This document shows positions 27,320 through 37,283 of a stretch of DNA of 64,000 bases, piece after piece (positions within the stretch are counted from its first letter, which is position 1; each line of letters starts with the position of its first letter). This stretch comes from G963665495 sp963667575. GTDB lineage: Bacteria; Desulfobacterota; Desulfovibrionia; Desulfovibrionales; Desulfovibrionaceae. The translations under genes and the position numbers were made by a program. The stretch is taken from NCBI GenBank assembly GCA_963667575.2, contig CAXXHY010000015.1, forward strand, positions 124,001-188,000, written 5' to 3'. The notes below the pieces were generated by a model. That model searched no databases and was not told the DNA's origin. It was given only the letters and a program-made list of their open reading frames with translations.

Positions 27320-30103
27320 GTGAAGAAAACTTTTGCCGCACTTCTCTCTTGTTTTATTATGCTTCTTTTTCATCTGGATTCCTGGGCGGTTACCCCCCAA
27401 GAACCGGTTCATATGCTTGTGCTCGACGCACAGCGGCAAATCTGGAACGCCGCACCGTATACGTATATACGCTCTGAAGACCAGCAGCAGTTACAGGAAC
27501 AGCAGATTTTTTCCGCACAGGATTTTTCGCCTCCTGTTGCTGAGAGCGACATGGTCTGGCTCACGCAACAGGCTCCTGGCTATTGGCTCAGACTTCAGGT
27601 CCGATCCCAGCGCCCCAACGATCATTTTGTTCTGAGCACCAAATGGCCCAATTACTGGGACTGGATCGGCTTCCAGTCACTAAGCTTCTACATGCTTAAT
27701 GCCAATGCAAACACAATCTCTGAAAAATATCAAATCGTACGGGATGGCCGCCTGGCTGAAGGATTCTCTCTGACGACCCCCTTTGCACTGGCCTTCGAAC
27801 TGGACCAGGGGCAAAGCAGAACCTTTTTCATCAGACTGTCCGGCCAGGACCTCCCCCTGCCGCTGGAAATCGAGACCTCCGACCGCTATGTCCAGGATCT
27901 GCGCAGCCAGGAGTTCCTCTACAGCATCTACTACGGCATCATTCTGTCGCTGATCATCTTTGCGCTTGCCATGGCCATCACCCTGCGGGAACCCCGTTTC
28001 ATCTGGTTCGTGGTCTATGTGCTCACGGAAGTCATGATCTTTCTCGTTTCCACCGGCGTTCTCTTTCTCTTTTTCAGGCAAACCAATCTGCAGCTCTGGA
28101 ATACGCTCTATTTCATCATTCTCGGACTGATGGGAGTCACCACCGGACTGCTGGCCATCAAATTTCTGGACCTTAAAATTCATGCGCCCCGCTGGCATCG
28201 CGTCATACGCATCTATATGGCCGCCAGCTTTCTGAGCGCTCTGGGCTGCATCTGGATCGACAAACAGTACTTCTACGAATTCTGCCTGTTATTCGTCTTG
28301 ATCCTGTGCCTGGGCCCCTACATTGCGCTGGCCGCCTGCATTGCCGTGGCCAGACGTACCAGGGAAAAAAACGGCTTCTACCTGGCCGCCTGGTCCCTCT
28401 GGGCTGCAGGAGGGACGGTGGAGCTGCTCTGCTATGCGGGCCTCATCGACTATTCGCAGCTCACGTATCATATGCTGACGCTGAGTTCCGCCCTCGCCGG
28501 CCTGCTGCTGATGCTCGCCCTGGCCGACCGTGTCAATGCGCTGCGCCGCGACAAGGAGGTCGCCCTGGCCACCAACAAGGCCAAAAACATCTTCATCGCC
28601 AAGGTCAGCCATGAAATGCGCACGCCCATGAACGCCATTCTCGGGTTCACCGAACTGGTTCTGGACAGTCCGCTTTCCACCGAACAACGGGACCAGCTCA
28701 TCACGGTAAGACAATGCGGGCAGCATCTCCTCGACGTCATCAACGACGTGCTGGACTTCAGCAAGGCAGAAGCCCGGAAACTGCGCCTCGACCCGCAGGA
28801 TTTCGACCTGCACAACCTGGTCCGCGTCACAATCCGAGGACTCTCCGTTCTGGCAGCCGCCAAGAACCTCGAACTGCACTGGCAGTTGGGAAAGGATGTC
28901 CCGCAGTACGTCCGGGGGGACCAGCAGCGACTGCGCCAGATTCTGGTCAACCTGGTGGGCAACGCCATCAAATTTACCGACCTGGGTCTGGTGGACCTGA
29001 CGGTGGAAGCGCTGCCCCACGCCCCGGACAACGGACTCCGGCTGCGTTTCGCCATTACGGACACCGGCATAGGCATTCCCCCCCAGCAATTGCCGCTTAT
29101 TTTTGAAGACTACATCCAGGCCCACCGACAAAGCGATCCCCAGGGCACGGGCCTGGGGCTGTCCATCTGCAAGGAACTGGTCAGGCTCATGGAAGGCGAT
29201 ATTCAGGTGCAATCAGAACCCGGCAAGGGCAGCACCTTCGCGTTCACCATTGTTCTGGAACCCGGAAGTCCGGAAAAAAGTCTCCGCGAACAATTCACCC
29301 CGCCAAAGATACAGGGCGCCCCGACCATCAAAGTTCTCATCGCGGACGACAACCTCATCAACGTCAAGGTCGCTGTGGCGCACCTTTCGCGGCTGGGATA
29401 CGCCACCGCGGCAGTGGGAAACGGCGAGGAGGTCCTCCAGACCCTGGCCTGCGCAAACTTCGACATCGTGCTGATGGATCTGGAAATGCCCCGGCTCAAC
29501 GGAGTGGAAACCATCAAATGCATCCGGTCCGGACAGGGTAACGTACGTAATCCTGGCATTCCCATCATCGTGCTCACTGCCTTCAGTCTCTCCGACGCGC
29601 AGGAACAATGCCAGGGCATCGACGTGGACGGGTTCATGCTCAAACCTGTCAGCTTCCATGAACTGGCCGCCCGCATCAACAAATGCATCTATGCCGATTC
29701 CGAGGACAAGCCGCAGTCCGCCGCGAATGCGCTGACTGCCGGACAGACCGAGGACCAGGGGCTGCCCCTTCTGGACAGCGAAACCGCCCGTTTGCGCCTG
29801 GATCTGGACGAAGAATCCTATCAGAGCATCTTCAAACTCTCTCTCGGGGAACTGAAGAACCTGCGCGACAGGCTCCTGGCCTGTGAAAACGGCCCTCTCT
29901 GCGATTCGCTGAACGCCGTGCACACCCTGAAAAGCACTGCGGCCACCATCGGCGCTGTGGCCCTGCAGCAGGCCGCCATGGACCTGGAACAACTTTTACG
30001 CGGCAGAAGAAACGGCAACCCGGACAAGGCGCGGAAGCACTTGTTCAGGACCCTGGACGCGCTCTTTGACACCTATGGCATACCGGACACCACAACGCCA
30101 TGA
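27320..30103 (+). CDS. 7TMR-DISM hybrid sensor histidine kinase
   Basis: A 927-residue hybrid kinase. A signal peptide (1-23) is followed by a 7TMR-DISMED2-type external domain (about 45-175), seven membrane helices (about 195-405), HisKA with KVSHEMRTPMNAILG (histidine near 429), HATPase with NLVGNAIKFTD and DTGIGIPP, a receiver (IVLMDLEMPRLNG near 719) and an HPt domain (VHTLKSTAATIG near 867). The external domain fold is carbohydrate-binding-like in this family. It is a complete phosphorelay in one chain apart from the final regulator. The start is GTG with only a weak ribosome site; an ATG at 27359 would cut the signal peptide. Confidence 0.92.
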   Translation: MKKTFAALLSCFIMLLFHLDSWAVTPQEPVHMLVLDAQRQIWNAAPYTYIRSEDQQQLQEQQIFSAQDFSPPVAESDMVWLTQQAPGYWLRLQVRSQRPNDHFVLSTKWPNYWDWIGFQSLSFYMLNANANTISEKYQIVRDGRLAEGFSLTTPFALAFELDQGQSRTFFIRLSGQDLPLPLEIETSDRYVQDLRSQEFLYSIYYGIILSLIIFALAMAITLREPRFIWFVVYVLTEVMIFLVSTGVLFLFFRQTNLQLWNTLYFIILGLMGVTTGLLAIKFLDLKIHAPRWHRVIRIYMAASFLSALGCIWIDKQYFYEFCLLFVLILCLGPYIALAACIAVARRTREKNGFYLAAWSLWAAGGTVELLCYAGLIDYSQLTYHMLTLSSALAGLLLMLALADRVNALRRDKEVALATNKAKNIFIAKVSHEMRTPMNAILGFTELVLDSPLSTEQRDQLITVRQCGQHLLDVINDVLDFSKAEARKLRLDPQDFDLHNLVRVTIRGLSVLAAAKNLELHWQLGKDVPQYVRGDQQRLRQILVNLVGNAIKFTDLGLVDLTVEALPHAPDNGLRLRFAITDTGIGIPPQQLPLIFEDYIQAHRQSDPQGTGLGLSICKELVRLMEGDIQVQSEPGKGSTFAFTIVLEPGSPEKSLREQFTPPKIQGAPTIKVLIADDNLINVKVAVAHLSRLGYATAAVGNGEEVLQTLACANFDIVLMDLEMPRLNGVETIKCIRSGQGNVRNPGIPIIVLTAFSLSDAQEQCQGIDVDGFMLKPVSFHELAARINKCIYADSEDKPQSAANALTAGQTEDQGLPLLDSETARLRLDLDEESYQSIFKLSLGELKNLRDRLLACENGPLCDSLNAVHTLKSTAATIGAVALQQAAMDLEQLLRGRRNGNPDKARKHLFRTLDALFDTYGIPDTTTP

Positions 30104-30217
30104 CCTGCTGCATTGTCTGCCGACACCACGAAATCTTCAGCTCATAACAAGATTATCCAATACGCGGCCGACCGCCCGGCGTAGTCTTCCCTCAACAAAA
30201 ACAACCAGGAGAAGATT

Positions 30218-30598
30218 ATGCATACCAATTGTTTTGCCTCCGGACAGGTGGCCTTGGCTGACGGCGGATACTCATGTACAGAAAAGGACTGGAATGCGCA
30301 CCCGAGTTGCGCCGGGGTAAGCCTGAAACATCTTGTTTCCGGCGAGAGCACCAACCAGGCACTGAGCTGCCATGTGGTGCGGCTCGATCCCGGAGCGGCA
30401 TTGACGGAGCATATCCACGACCCGCAGTGGGAAATGCATGAAGTGCTCGAAGGGTCGGGCGCATTGCTTATGGAAGGAAAGGAAATCGCCTATGCGCCGG
30501 GCGCAATAAGCGTCATCCCCAAAGGCTGCCACCATGAACTTCGTGCCGGAGACAACGGGCTGGTGTTGCTGGCCAAGTTTTTTCCGCCTTTGAAGTAG
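30218..30598 (+). CDS. Cupin-domain protein
   Basis: A 126-residue single-domain cupin. The first motif is HIHDPQWEMHEVLEGSG with two histidines and a glutamate, and the second, GCHHELRAGDNG, carries the last histidine, so metal binding is likely. AGGAGA precedes the ATG. The AraC-type regulator starts 9 bases after its stop, so the two are one operon. In such pairs the cupin may bind or degrade the inducer; its ligand is unknown. Confidence 0.88.
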   Translation: MHTNCFASGQVALADGGYSCTEKDWNAHPSCAGVSLKHLVSGESTNQALSCHVVRLDPGAALTEHIHDPQWEMHEVLEGSGALLMEGKEIAYAPGAISVIPKGCHHELRAGDNGLVLLAKFFPPLK

Positions 30599-30607
30599 AG
30601 AAGGACC

Positions 30608-31399
30608 ATGCCACAGAAAAGCGGCATTCGATTTTACGCTCCCGAAGACATGCCCGAGGCCACGGCGGTACGCGGCTTCGGGCTGTCCCAGGATTTTGCG
30701 CCCCACGTACATGCGCGCCATGTGTTCGGCCTGTGCGAACATGGCCAGCGTACCATTGCCTGCGCGTCCGTCCAGTATACGGTACGTCCCGGCGAACTGT
30801 TTCTGATCACCTCCGGCACCGCGCACCGCTGCCTGTGCAGCAGCGACCATGCCTACCGCGTGGTCTGTATCGAGCCTGAGCTCCTGCCCGCGGGCGGTCG
30901 CTTCAGCGCGGTTTTCCAGGACCATGAACTGGCCGCGGAGGTCCGCACCTTCCACCAGGCCATGGAAGACCGGGCCGCCCTTGCGCTGCGCCGCAACTCC
31001 CTGCTGCGTATGATTGATATGCTGTTCGACAGGCACAGGCCGGACAATCCGGATTGCGCGCCTGAGGAACGGCAAGCGATAGGAAACGTACGGACCTTCA
31101 TCCACTCGCACTTTGACGAAAAATGCAGTCTGGAAACCTTCGCCGCTGTGGCCGATCTGAGCCCCTGCCATCTGCAGCGGGTCTTTCGCAAGGAGGTCGG
31201 GGTCTCACCCCAGGATTACCTTGCGCGGCATCGCGTACGCCGTGCCGCGGAAATGCTGCAACTGGGGAAGTCCCACGTCGAAACAGCTCTGGCCTGCGGA
31301 TTCACGGACCAGAGCCACCTGATACGCGTATTCAAACGCTACTGCGGGCTTTCTCCGCAAAACTACCTGCAGCAGAACCAGGGAAACGGCCTGCCCTGA
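30608..31399 (+). CDS. AraC-family transcriptional regulator
   Basis: A 263-residue regulator with an N-terminal cupin-like ligand domain (about residues 10-95: HVHARHVFGLCEHG, PGELFLITSGTAHRC) and a C-terminal double helix-turn-helix (about 165-258: SLETFAAVADLSPCHLQRVF and VETALACGFTDQSHLIRVFK, ending in GLSPQNYLQQ). It is likely an activator of its own operon or a neighbour. AGAAGGA lies just before the ATG. It follows the cupin gene by 9 bases. Confidence 0.92.
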   Translation: MPQKSGIRFYAPEDMPEATAVRGFGLSQDFAPHVHARHVFGLCEHGQRTIACASVQYTVRPGELFLITSGTAHRCLCSSDHAYRVVCIEPELLPAGGRFSAVFQDHELAAEVRTFHQAMEDRAALALRRNSLLRMIDMLFDRHRPDNPDCAPEERQAIGNVRTFIHSHFDEKCSLETFAAVADLSPCHLQRVFRKEVGVSPQDYLARHRVRRAAEMLQLGKSHVETALACGFTDQSHLIRVFKRYCGLSPQNYLQQNQGNGLP

Positions 31400-31525
31400 G
31401 CGTTGTTGGTACGCATCTGGACTTTGGAAAACTACGGGAGTATCAATGCCCTCTGTTGTAATGTTTCCGCATTCTGCGGACACTCCTTCACTGATTCTCA
31501 ACCGGACTGATTCTCCATTTTTCTT

Positions 31526-32512
31526 ATGTATACAGACAGTCTTGGGATATTCGCCACCGCAGCCACGGCCATTGTTGTAGAGGCTTCTCCTTTTCTCCTG
31601 CTGGGTTCGCTGATCGGCGCCCTGCTGGAAGTGCTGGTTTCCGAGGAAGCGCTGCTGCGCCGGATCCCCCGCAACGCCCTGGGCCAGGTTGCCGTGGGGC
31701 TGTTTGCGGGCATCCTGATTCCCACCTGCGAATGCGGTATTGTTCCCGTGGCGCGCAGGCTCCTGCTCAAGGGGGTCCCCCCGCGCTGCGCCATTCCTTA
31801 CATGATGGCCGCTCCCGTGGTGAACCCCATTGCCCTGGCGTCCACCCTGTTCGCGTTCCAGGGGAACGTCAGCGCCGTGCTCCTGCGCCTGCTCCTGGTG
31901 GTGGTCCCGGCTGCAGGTCTCGGCCTTTCTCTGGGAAATGCCAGCGCCCGGTCCGTGTTGCGCAAAAAGCGCGTTCTGTCAGAAACATCCAGCCTGGAGC
32001 TCCAACGCTACAATCCGCAGATCCACGAGCATTCCGAACATTCCCACGACCTTCATGATCACGGGCACGAACACGGCTGCGGCTGCGCGGCCTGCGCGTC
32101 CCACAGCGGCAACCGCCTGATGGCCGTCCTGTACCATACGGCGGCGGAATTTCTCTCCATGGCCCGCTTTCTGGTCTTCGGAGCCATTGTTGCAGCGGCC
32201 TTCAAAACCTGGCTGCCCCCGGAAACCATCATGTACTTCACCGGCAACGCCTTTATCGCCGTTGCAGGACTGATGCTGCTGGCCATATTGCTGTCCGTGT
32301 GTTCCTCGGCGGACGCCTTTGTGGCGGCCTCATTCGCAGCGTTTCCCATGGGGGCCAAGGCCGCATTCATGGCCGTGGGCGCCATGGTGGACCTGAAGCT
32401 GATCCCCATGTTCTTTGCCGTATTCAATAAACGCATGGCAATGAGCCTGACCATGGTTCCCATTATCGTCGTCTATGTTCTGGGAGTTTTCCTGGCTCTG
32501 GGAGGCATCTGA
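31526..32512 (+). CDS. YraQ/DUF318-type permease with histidine-rich loop
   Basis: A 328-residue polytopic membrane protein of the DUF318 permease family (relatives include ArsP). About eight hydrophobic segments form two halves. The first half has the conserved PTCECGIVPVARRLLLKG, and the second has LSVCSSADAFVAASF. Between them is a soluble loop (about residues 165-195) rich in metal-binding residues: HEHSEHSHDLHDHGHEHG followed by CGCAACASH. This points to transport or sensing of a metal or metalloid species, unproven. The DUF1980-type partner begins one base after its stop. Confidence 0.87.
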   Translation: MYTDSLGIFATAATAIVVEASPFLLLGSLIGALLEVLVSEEALLRRIPRNALGQVAVGLFAGILIPTCECGIVPVARRLLLKGVPPRCAIPYMMAAPVVNPIALASTLFAFQGNVSAVLLRLLLVVVPAAGLGLSLGNASARSVLRKKRVLSETSSLELQRYNPQIHEHSEHSHDLHDHGHEHGCGCAACASHSGNRLMAVLYHTAAEFLSMARFLVFGAIVAAAFKTWLPPETIMYFTGNAFIAVAGLMLLAILLSVCSSADAFVAASFAAFPMGAKAAFMAVGAMVDLKLIPMFFAVFNKRMAMSLTMVPIIVVYVLGVFLALGGI

Positions 32513-32513
32513 C

Positions 32514-33383
32514 ATGGCCTCTCTGCTGCGAATGGTGGAAGCCTGTCTGCTCTGTTTCATGGGCACCTTCATGCTCATGCTGGCGACTTCCGCCGAGTAC
32601 TGGCGCTTCATTCACCCGAAATACGCCTGGATTAGTTTGACGGCAGGCGCCTGCATAACCATTCTGGGCATTGCCTCCCTGTTCAACCGCTCCAAAAAAG
32701 CCAATTTCAGCGAACTGGCCTGCATCGCGCTGTTCTGCATCATTGCCTATGCAGCCACGGCCTTGCCCACCCCTTTCGGGGGCACTGACGTACAGCAGCA
32801 GATCGCGCAGCAACCCGTGGTGCCGGCGCAGCAGAACACAGCAGCGGAGCAACAGAACAGCGAACTGGCGGATCTCGGACCGGAAGAGCCTCCGGTGAGT
32901 TTTTCCGGACTCCCGGAACCAACGGAAGAAGAACAATCACCCCGCCTGACCCTGCACGGCAAGGAATACGTCAAAATCAACCAGGCCGAGCTGATCGTTC
33001 TGGACGGCGACCATCATGCGAAACCCGGCGACCGGTTCGTGATTCAAGGGGCAGTGGTACGTACGAAGCAATTGGATGCGCTGGGGACCATTGCCGTGGC
33101 CAGGCTGCTCATCACCTGCTGCTTCGCGGACGCCACAGCCACCGCCTACCTGGTGAAAGTGGCTGATCCCCAAAAATACGAAAACAACGAATGGGTGCGG
33201 GCAGCAGGTACGATCCAGCCCGTGGACGAAGCCCTGCTGCACATCACTCTGCCCGTACCGGGCGCCATAACCACGGTGGTCGGGGAAAACTTCCAGATGC
33301 AGGCCGACGATATCAAGGTCAGCGAACCCACCGGCCTGCCTTTTCTTTTTCAGGTCAAAACCGAGGAACCATACGCCTATTGA
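32514..33383 (+). CDS. DUF1980/TIGR03943-type membrane protein, permease partner
   Basis: A 289-residue protein with about three N-terminal membrane helices (residues 5-90), a low-complexity linker rich in glutamine and glutamate (about 95-145), and a C-terminal globular domain (about 150-285) with ITCCFADATATAYLVK. Proteins of this type are commonly paired with DUF318 permeases (YcgQ next to YcgR in Bacillus), which fits the one-base gap here. GGGAGG lies 8 bases before the ATG. The CC pair in LLITCCFAD is conserved in the family and may bind metal. Function is unknown. Confidence 0.83.
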   Translation: MASLLRMVEACLLCFMGTFMLMLATSAEYWRFIHPKYAWISLTAGACITILGIASLFNRSKKANFSELACIALFCIIAYAATALPTPFGGTDVQQQIAQQPVVPAQQNTAAEQQNSELADLGPEEPPVSFSGLPEPTEEEQSPRLTLHGKEYVKINQAELIVLDGDHHAKPGDRFVIQGAVVRTKQLDALGTIAVARLLITCCFADATATAYLVKVADPQKYENNEWVRAAGTIQPVDEALLHITLPVPGAITTVVGENFQMQADDIKVSEPTGLPFLFQVKTEEPYAY

Positions 33384-33388
33384 GGAAA

Positions 33389-33425
33389 GGCACCCTCCCC
33401 CCTGCGGACTGTGCCGCCGGGTGCC
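33389..33425. terminator. Hairpin between convergent DUF1980-type gene and sigma-54 activator
   Basis: GGCACCC and GGGTGCC pair across a 23-base loop that can itself fold. It lies between the two convergent stop codons. No strong T run follows. Confidence 0.55.
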
Positions 33426-33440
33426 TTAGTATGCGAGGAT

Positions 33441-35532
33441 TCAACGCTGGCTTCGGAAGGAATCCAGGGAAAGGCCGTGACGGCGGATGTGCGCGTACAG
33501 TGTAACCCGTGAAACGCCGATCTCCTTGGATGCTGCCCGGACATTGCCCCGGGCTCTGGTCAAGGCCTCCACCACACGCTGTTTTTCACGGTCAGGACTT
33601 TTGGCCTGCCCCTGCACTGGGGGCTCTGGGATCACTTCCGGAATGACCACTCTGTGCTCCACTGGTTCCTGGCTGGCGTCGGTCCAGAATTCCGGCAGCA
33701 GGTCATCCTTGTTGATCAAGGGACCGTCCGCCATGACCGCCGTCCGCTCCACGAAGTTTTCCAACTCGCGGATGTTGCCCGGCCAGTCGTAGTCCAGCAG
33801 ACATTGCATGGCGTCTCTTGAAAATCCGGTCAATTGCTTGTCCAGGGTCCGGGCGATTTTGGCCAGAAAAAAATTGGCCAGCACCGGGATGTCGCTTCGG
33901 CGTTCGCGCAGCCCGGGAACCGTGATGCGCAGCACATTGAGCCGGTAATACAGATCATGACGAAACGTGCCGTGTTCAACGGCCTTGGCCAGATCACGGT
34001 GCGTCGCGGCCACCACCCGTACGTCCACCTGGCGCGGACGCTTGCCGCCCACACGGGTCACTTCGCCTTCCTGCAGCACCCGCAGCAGGCTGACCTGGGC
34101 CGACAGGGGCATGTCGCCGATTTCATCCAGAAACAATGTACCGCCATCCGCAAGCTCGAACTTGCCGGGCGCCCCCTGACGATTGGCCCCGGTAAAAGCT
34201 CCGGGCTCATATCCGAACAGTTCGCTTTGCACCAGATCACGGGGGATGGCGCCGCAGTTGATAACGATGAATGGCTGCTCGCTCCGGTCTCCGCCGTTGT
34301 GGATGGCCTGGGCGAACAGTTCCTTGCCCACGCCGCTTTCCCCCAGAATCAGGGTGGTCATGGAATTTTCACTGGCCTTGGCCGCCATGCGCATGGCCGT
34401 GCGCATGGGGTCGGAAGTCCCCTGGATGTCGGCAAAGGTATACACGGCTTTGGCACGGGTGATGCGGTTGGTCAGCTTATGGACGCGCCGGCTTTCCCGC
34501 AAGGTGACGCAAAGCCCGCCCTCGGGCGTGGGACAGGAGGAATACAGACACTGCAACGTGGTGCCGTCTGCCAGACGCATGGTGCATTCGTTGTCCTTGG
34601 ATTTCTGGTCCTGCACCTGAAAGCACTCGCCGCTGGTGGCCACTGCGACATCAAAAAAATCCCAACCCGTGGCATCTTCCTGCACATGAAAAAGCTGCTT
34701 GGCATAGCGGTTCATCATCCGGATGCAGCCGTTGGCGTCCAGCACCACCACTGCCTCGCCCAGAAGTTCCATGATGGTCTGGGTTTCCTGCAGCAGGTAG
34801 CGCAGGCGCATTTGTTCGGTCATGGCCTTGGCCGCGGCAATGATCAATCCAAAGGTGTGATGATTGAAACTTTCCCGCCCCATGGTCAGGGAGATGGTTC
34901 CGATCATTTTGTTCTTGATGTCGAAAATCGGCGCTGCCGCGCAGGACCAGCCGTCGAAAAAGGGATTGTAGTGTTCGCAGCCCAGGACGCAGGTGGGCTC
35001 TTTTTCCACAAGACAAATGCCCATGGAAGTGGTGCCTTCGATGGGATTCTCCGCTGAGCAATCCGCGCAGCGCACAGGTGGCTCCGCGGCCAAAGCCCCG
35101 TCCGTCGCCCATGGTGAGCAAAAACACTCCGGAAGCGTCTGTAAGAATGATGGAATTGCTGGTGGGATGAATGTTTTCCAGCAGCTCTTCCATGATGGGT
35201 TGGGCTGTGGAAACAAAGAATTTGTTGCGTTCGAGTATGGCTTCCAGCTCTTTGCTGGTCAGACGAACGGAGGACATTCCCGTAAAAGGGGCACCGGCTG
35301 CACGGGAACGTTTCCAGGAACGCAATATATGCGGTCTGATGTGATTGAAATCTGCAGGGTCACCTTTATGAAATTTTTCACGAGCGGTGAATATTTCATC
35401 CCAGAATAGATCTCTTGAATCACTGGAAGCAAAAAATTTTCTGTAAAATTCGCTTGCTTCGGACTCTCCATACTGCGCTACTGGGTCGTTTTCAAATTGC
35501 CTGAGATAACTTGCGGAAGTGAATGTGTGCAT
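33441..35532 (-). CDS. Sigma-54-dependent activator, AcoR-like (one frameshift)
   Basis: About 696 residues if one frameshift is bridged. Order: N-terminal segment, GAF-like domain (about 70-200), PAS (about 215-320), AAA+ domain with LILGESGVGKELFAQAIHN, GYEPGAFTGA and GGTLFLDEIGD, and a C-terminal Fis-type helix-turn-helix (ARGNVRAASKEIGVSRVTLY). The GAFTGA loop shows it contacts sigma-54. The frame breaks at CCCC 35096-35099 on plus; removing one base gives TMGDGRALAAEPPVRCADCS. The architecture is that of acetoin and alcohol regulators. It lies next to two alcohol dehydrogenases and mop, whose promoter is of sigma-54 type, so control of that island is the natural inference. AAGGAG precedes the ATG. 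Confidence 0.88.
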
Positions 35533-35957
35533 GAGTCACTCCTTCCAATTATGTTGAATGAATAACGGGTACCGCGTTTACGCCACGGAGGATCCTCCTG
35601 AATACTTTTCTTATACTCTACGCTTCTAATAGCACGTACACAAGAAAATTCGTGACAGGAATCACCAAAACTTCTGCCTTCCAGTAAAAATCATAGCGCT
35701 TCGATATTATAAATAAGTGTGAGTTATGAACGGTATTTGGAACACTGCATAAAACACTGGGCATACTGATGGGGCTATTCTTGCAGAAACTCCTTGCAAT
35801 GCAACAAAACTATATCAGAATCCAGGCAATATCTCCTTCCAAGATAGTATGGATTGTCCTCACCTCCTCTGCACCAAAACAGTCTGCAGCAAAATGGAGC
35901 CGACTTTTCAGAAGAGGTCCAACCTGACCACTGTCCCCCCAGGACGCACAGACAGAT

Positions 35958-35986
35958 CCCGCAGACTTGTATCGCAAGTCCGCGGG
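35958..35986. repeat. Hairpin downstream of alcohol dehydrogenase
   Basis: CCCGCAGACTTG pairs with CAAGTCCGCGGG (one mismatch) around a 5-base loop. It may back up the terminator just before it on the minus strand. Confidence 0.6.
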
Positions 35987-36000
35987 TTATGCAGAAAAGC

Positions 36001-36037
36001 GCCGCCCCCCTCCAGGCAGGGTTAGGAGGGAGACGGC
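36001..36037 (-). terminator. Terminator of the alcohol dehydrogenase operon
   Basis: On the minus strand a GC-rich stem (GCCG and CCCTCC pairing with GGAGGG and CGGC, internal bulges) is followed by GCTTTTC, 31 bases past the stop of the dehydrogenase gene. Confidence 0.65.
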
Positions 36038-36067
36038 ATTGCCATGTGTGAGATTACCGGTGAGTGG

Positions 36068-37234
36068 TTACCAACATTCGTTATAAAGAGCCTCGATCTG
36101 GGCTTTGGAGGCTATGCGCGGATTGGTTCCATAGCAGGGATCGTTCATGGCGTCCTGAGCCAGAACAGGGATGTCCTTGCTGTCTACCTTGAGGCCAACA
36201 CGGCCGGCGGCTTCGCTGATGGTGGCAGGAATGCCGACTTCGGCGTTGAGGCGTTTGACGGCTTCGACAGCGGCATCTTCAGGATAATTGCCGAGGCAGG
36301 CAAGCCCGCTGGCAGCGGCGATCTTGGCCATTTTTTCACGGCGGACGATTTTGTTGAAGTTCAGCACGTAGGGCAGAATAACGGCATTGGCGTCACCGTG
36401 AGCAATGTTGTAATGGGCGCTCAGAGGGTGGGCCAGGGAGTGCACGATGCCCAGGCCGCCGTTGCTGAAAGCGATACCGGCCATAGTCTGCGCGTAGGCC
36501 ATTTTTTCACGGGCTTCAACGTCGTTGCCGTTGCCCACTGCGCGGCGCAGGTACTTGAAGATCAGCTTGATGGCGCCCATGGCCAGGGCGTCGGTGTATT
36601 CGGAAGCGCCCAGGGAGATGTAGGCTTCGATGGCGTGGGTCATGGCGTCCATGCCGGTGGAAGCGGTGATGTGCGGGGGCAGTCCGGTCATGAGCAGCGG
36701 ATCGATGATGGCCACTGCGGGCAGCAGTCGCGGATCCATGACGCCTACTTTGACTTTATGTTCGCCCTTGGTGTTGGTGATAACCGCGATGCAGGTGGAT
36801 TCGGAGCCGGTACCCGCGGTGGTCGGAACAGCGATGTAGAAAGGCAGGGGCGCTTTGAGCAGGCCGATGCCGCAGTAGGCGCCGATGTCGTCGCCACCGC
36901 TGGTGGCCAGAACGCCGCAGGCCTTGGCGGTATCCATGGAGCTGCCGCCGCCCAGGCCGATGATGCTGTCGCAGCCTTCTTTTCTGTAAATGGCGATGGA
37001 TTCGGTAACGTTGGATTCAGTCGGATTGGGAACGGTGCCGTCATATACGGCGTATTCCAAACCAGACTGTTTCAGGACTTCTTCTACTTTTGCAAGCAAC
37101 CCGACTTTGGCAATACCCTTATCGGTCACGATCAAGGGTTTTTTCAGACCGTTGTTTTTCAGGGATTCAGGTGCTTTGTCAATTGCACCAGCTCCGGTAA
37201 AAATCATATTAGCCATTTGAAAAGCAGAAATCAT
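36068..37234 (-). CDS. Iron-containing alcohol dehydrogenase (copy 1)
   Basis: A 388-residue group III alcohol dehydrogenase, NAD-dependent, cytoplasmic. The NAD-binding GLGGGSSMDTAKACG and PTTAGTGSE motifs are present. The metal site has the aspartate in IIDPLL or the following helix, the histidine of DAMTHAIEAY, and those of HSLAHPLSAHYNIAHGDANA. It should convert short primary alcohols or diols to aldehydes. It is closely similar throughout to the gene upstream (37284-38447), from which it is separated by 49 bases, so the pair looks like a tandem duplication in one operon. AAGGGG precedes the ATG. Confidence 0.93.
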   Translation of the reverse strand: MISAFQMANMIFTGAGAIDKAPESLKNNGLKKPLIVTDKGIAKVGLLAKVEEVLKQSGLEYAVYDGTVPNPTESNVTESIAIYRKEGCDSIIGLGGGSSMDTAKACGVLATSGGDDIGAYCGIGLLKAPLPFYIAVPTTAGTGSESTCIAVITNTKGEHKVKVGVMDPRLLPAVAIIDPLLMTGLPPHITASTGMDAMTHAIEAYISLGASEYTDALAMGAIKLIFKYLRRAVGNGNDVEAREKMAYAQTMAGIAFSNGGLGIVHSLAHPLSAHYNIAHGDANAVILPYVLNFNKIVRREKMAKIAAASGLACLGNYPEDAAVEAVKRLNAEVGIPATISEAAGRVGLKVDSKDIPVLAQDAMNDPCYGTNPRIASKAQIEALYNECW

Positions 37235-37283
37235 GGTCAGTAGCCCCTTTTGGGTTCAGGTTGATGGCCCGGACTTCAGCCGA

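Larger units (their letters stand above)
35533..36067. other. Intergenic region between activator and alcohol dehydrogenase
   Basis: About 535 bases with no gene. The half next to the activator is AT-rich and should hold its promoter; the half next to the dehydrogenase holds two hairpins listed separately. Confidence 0.55.
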
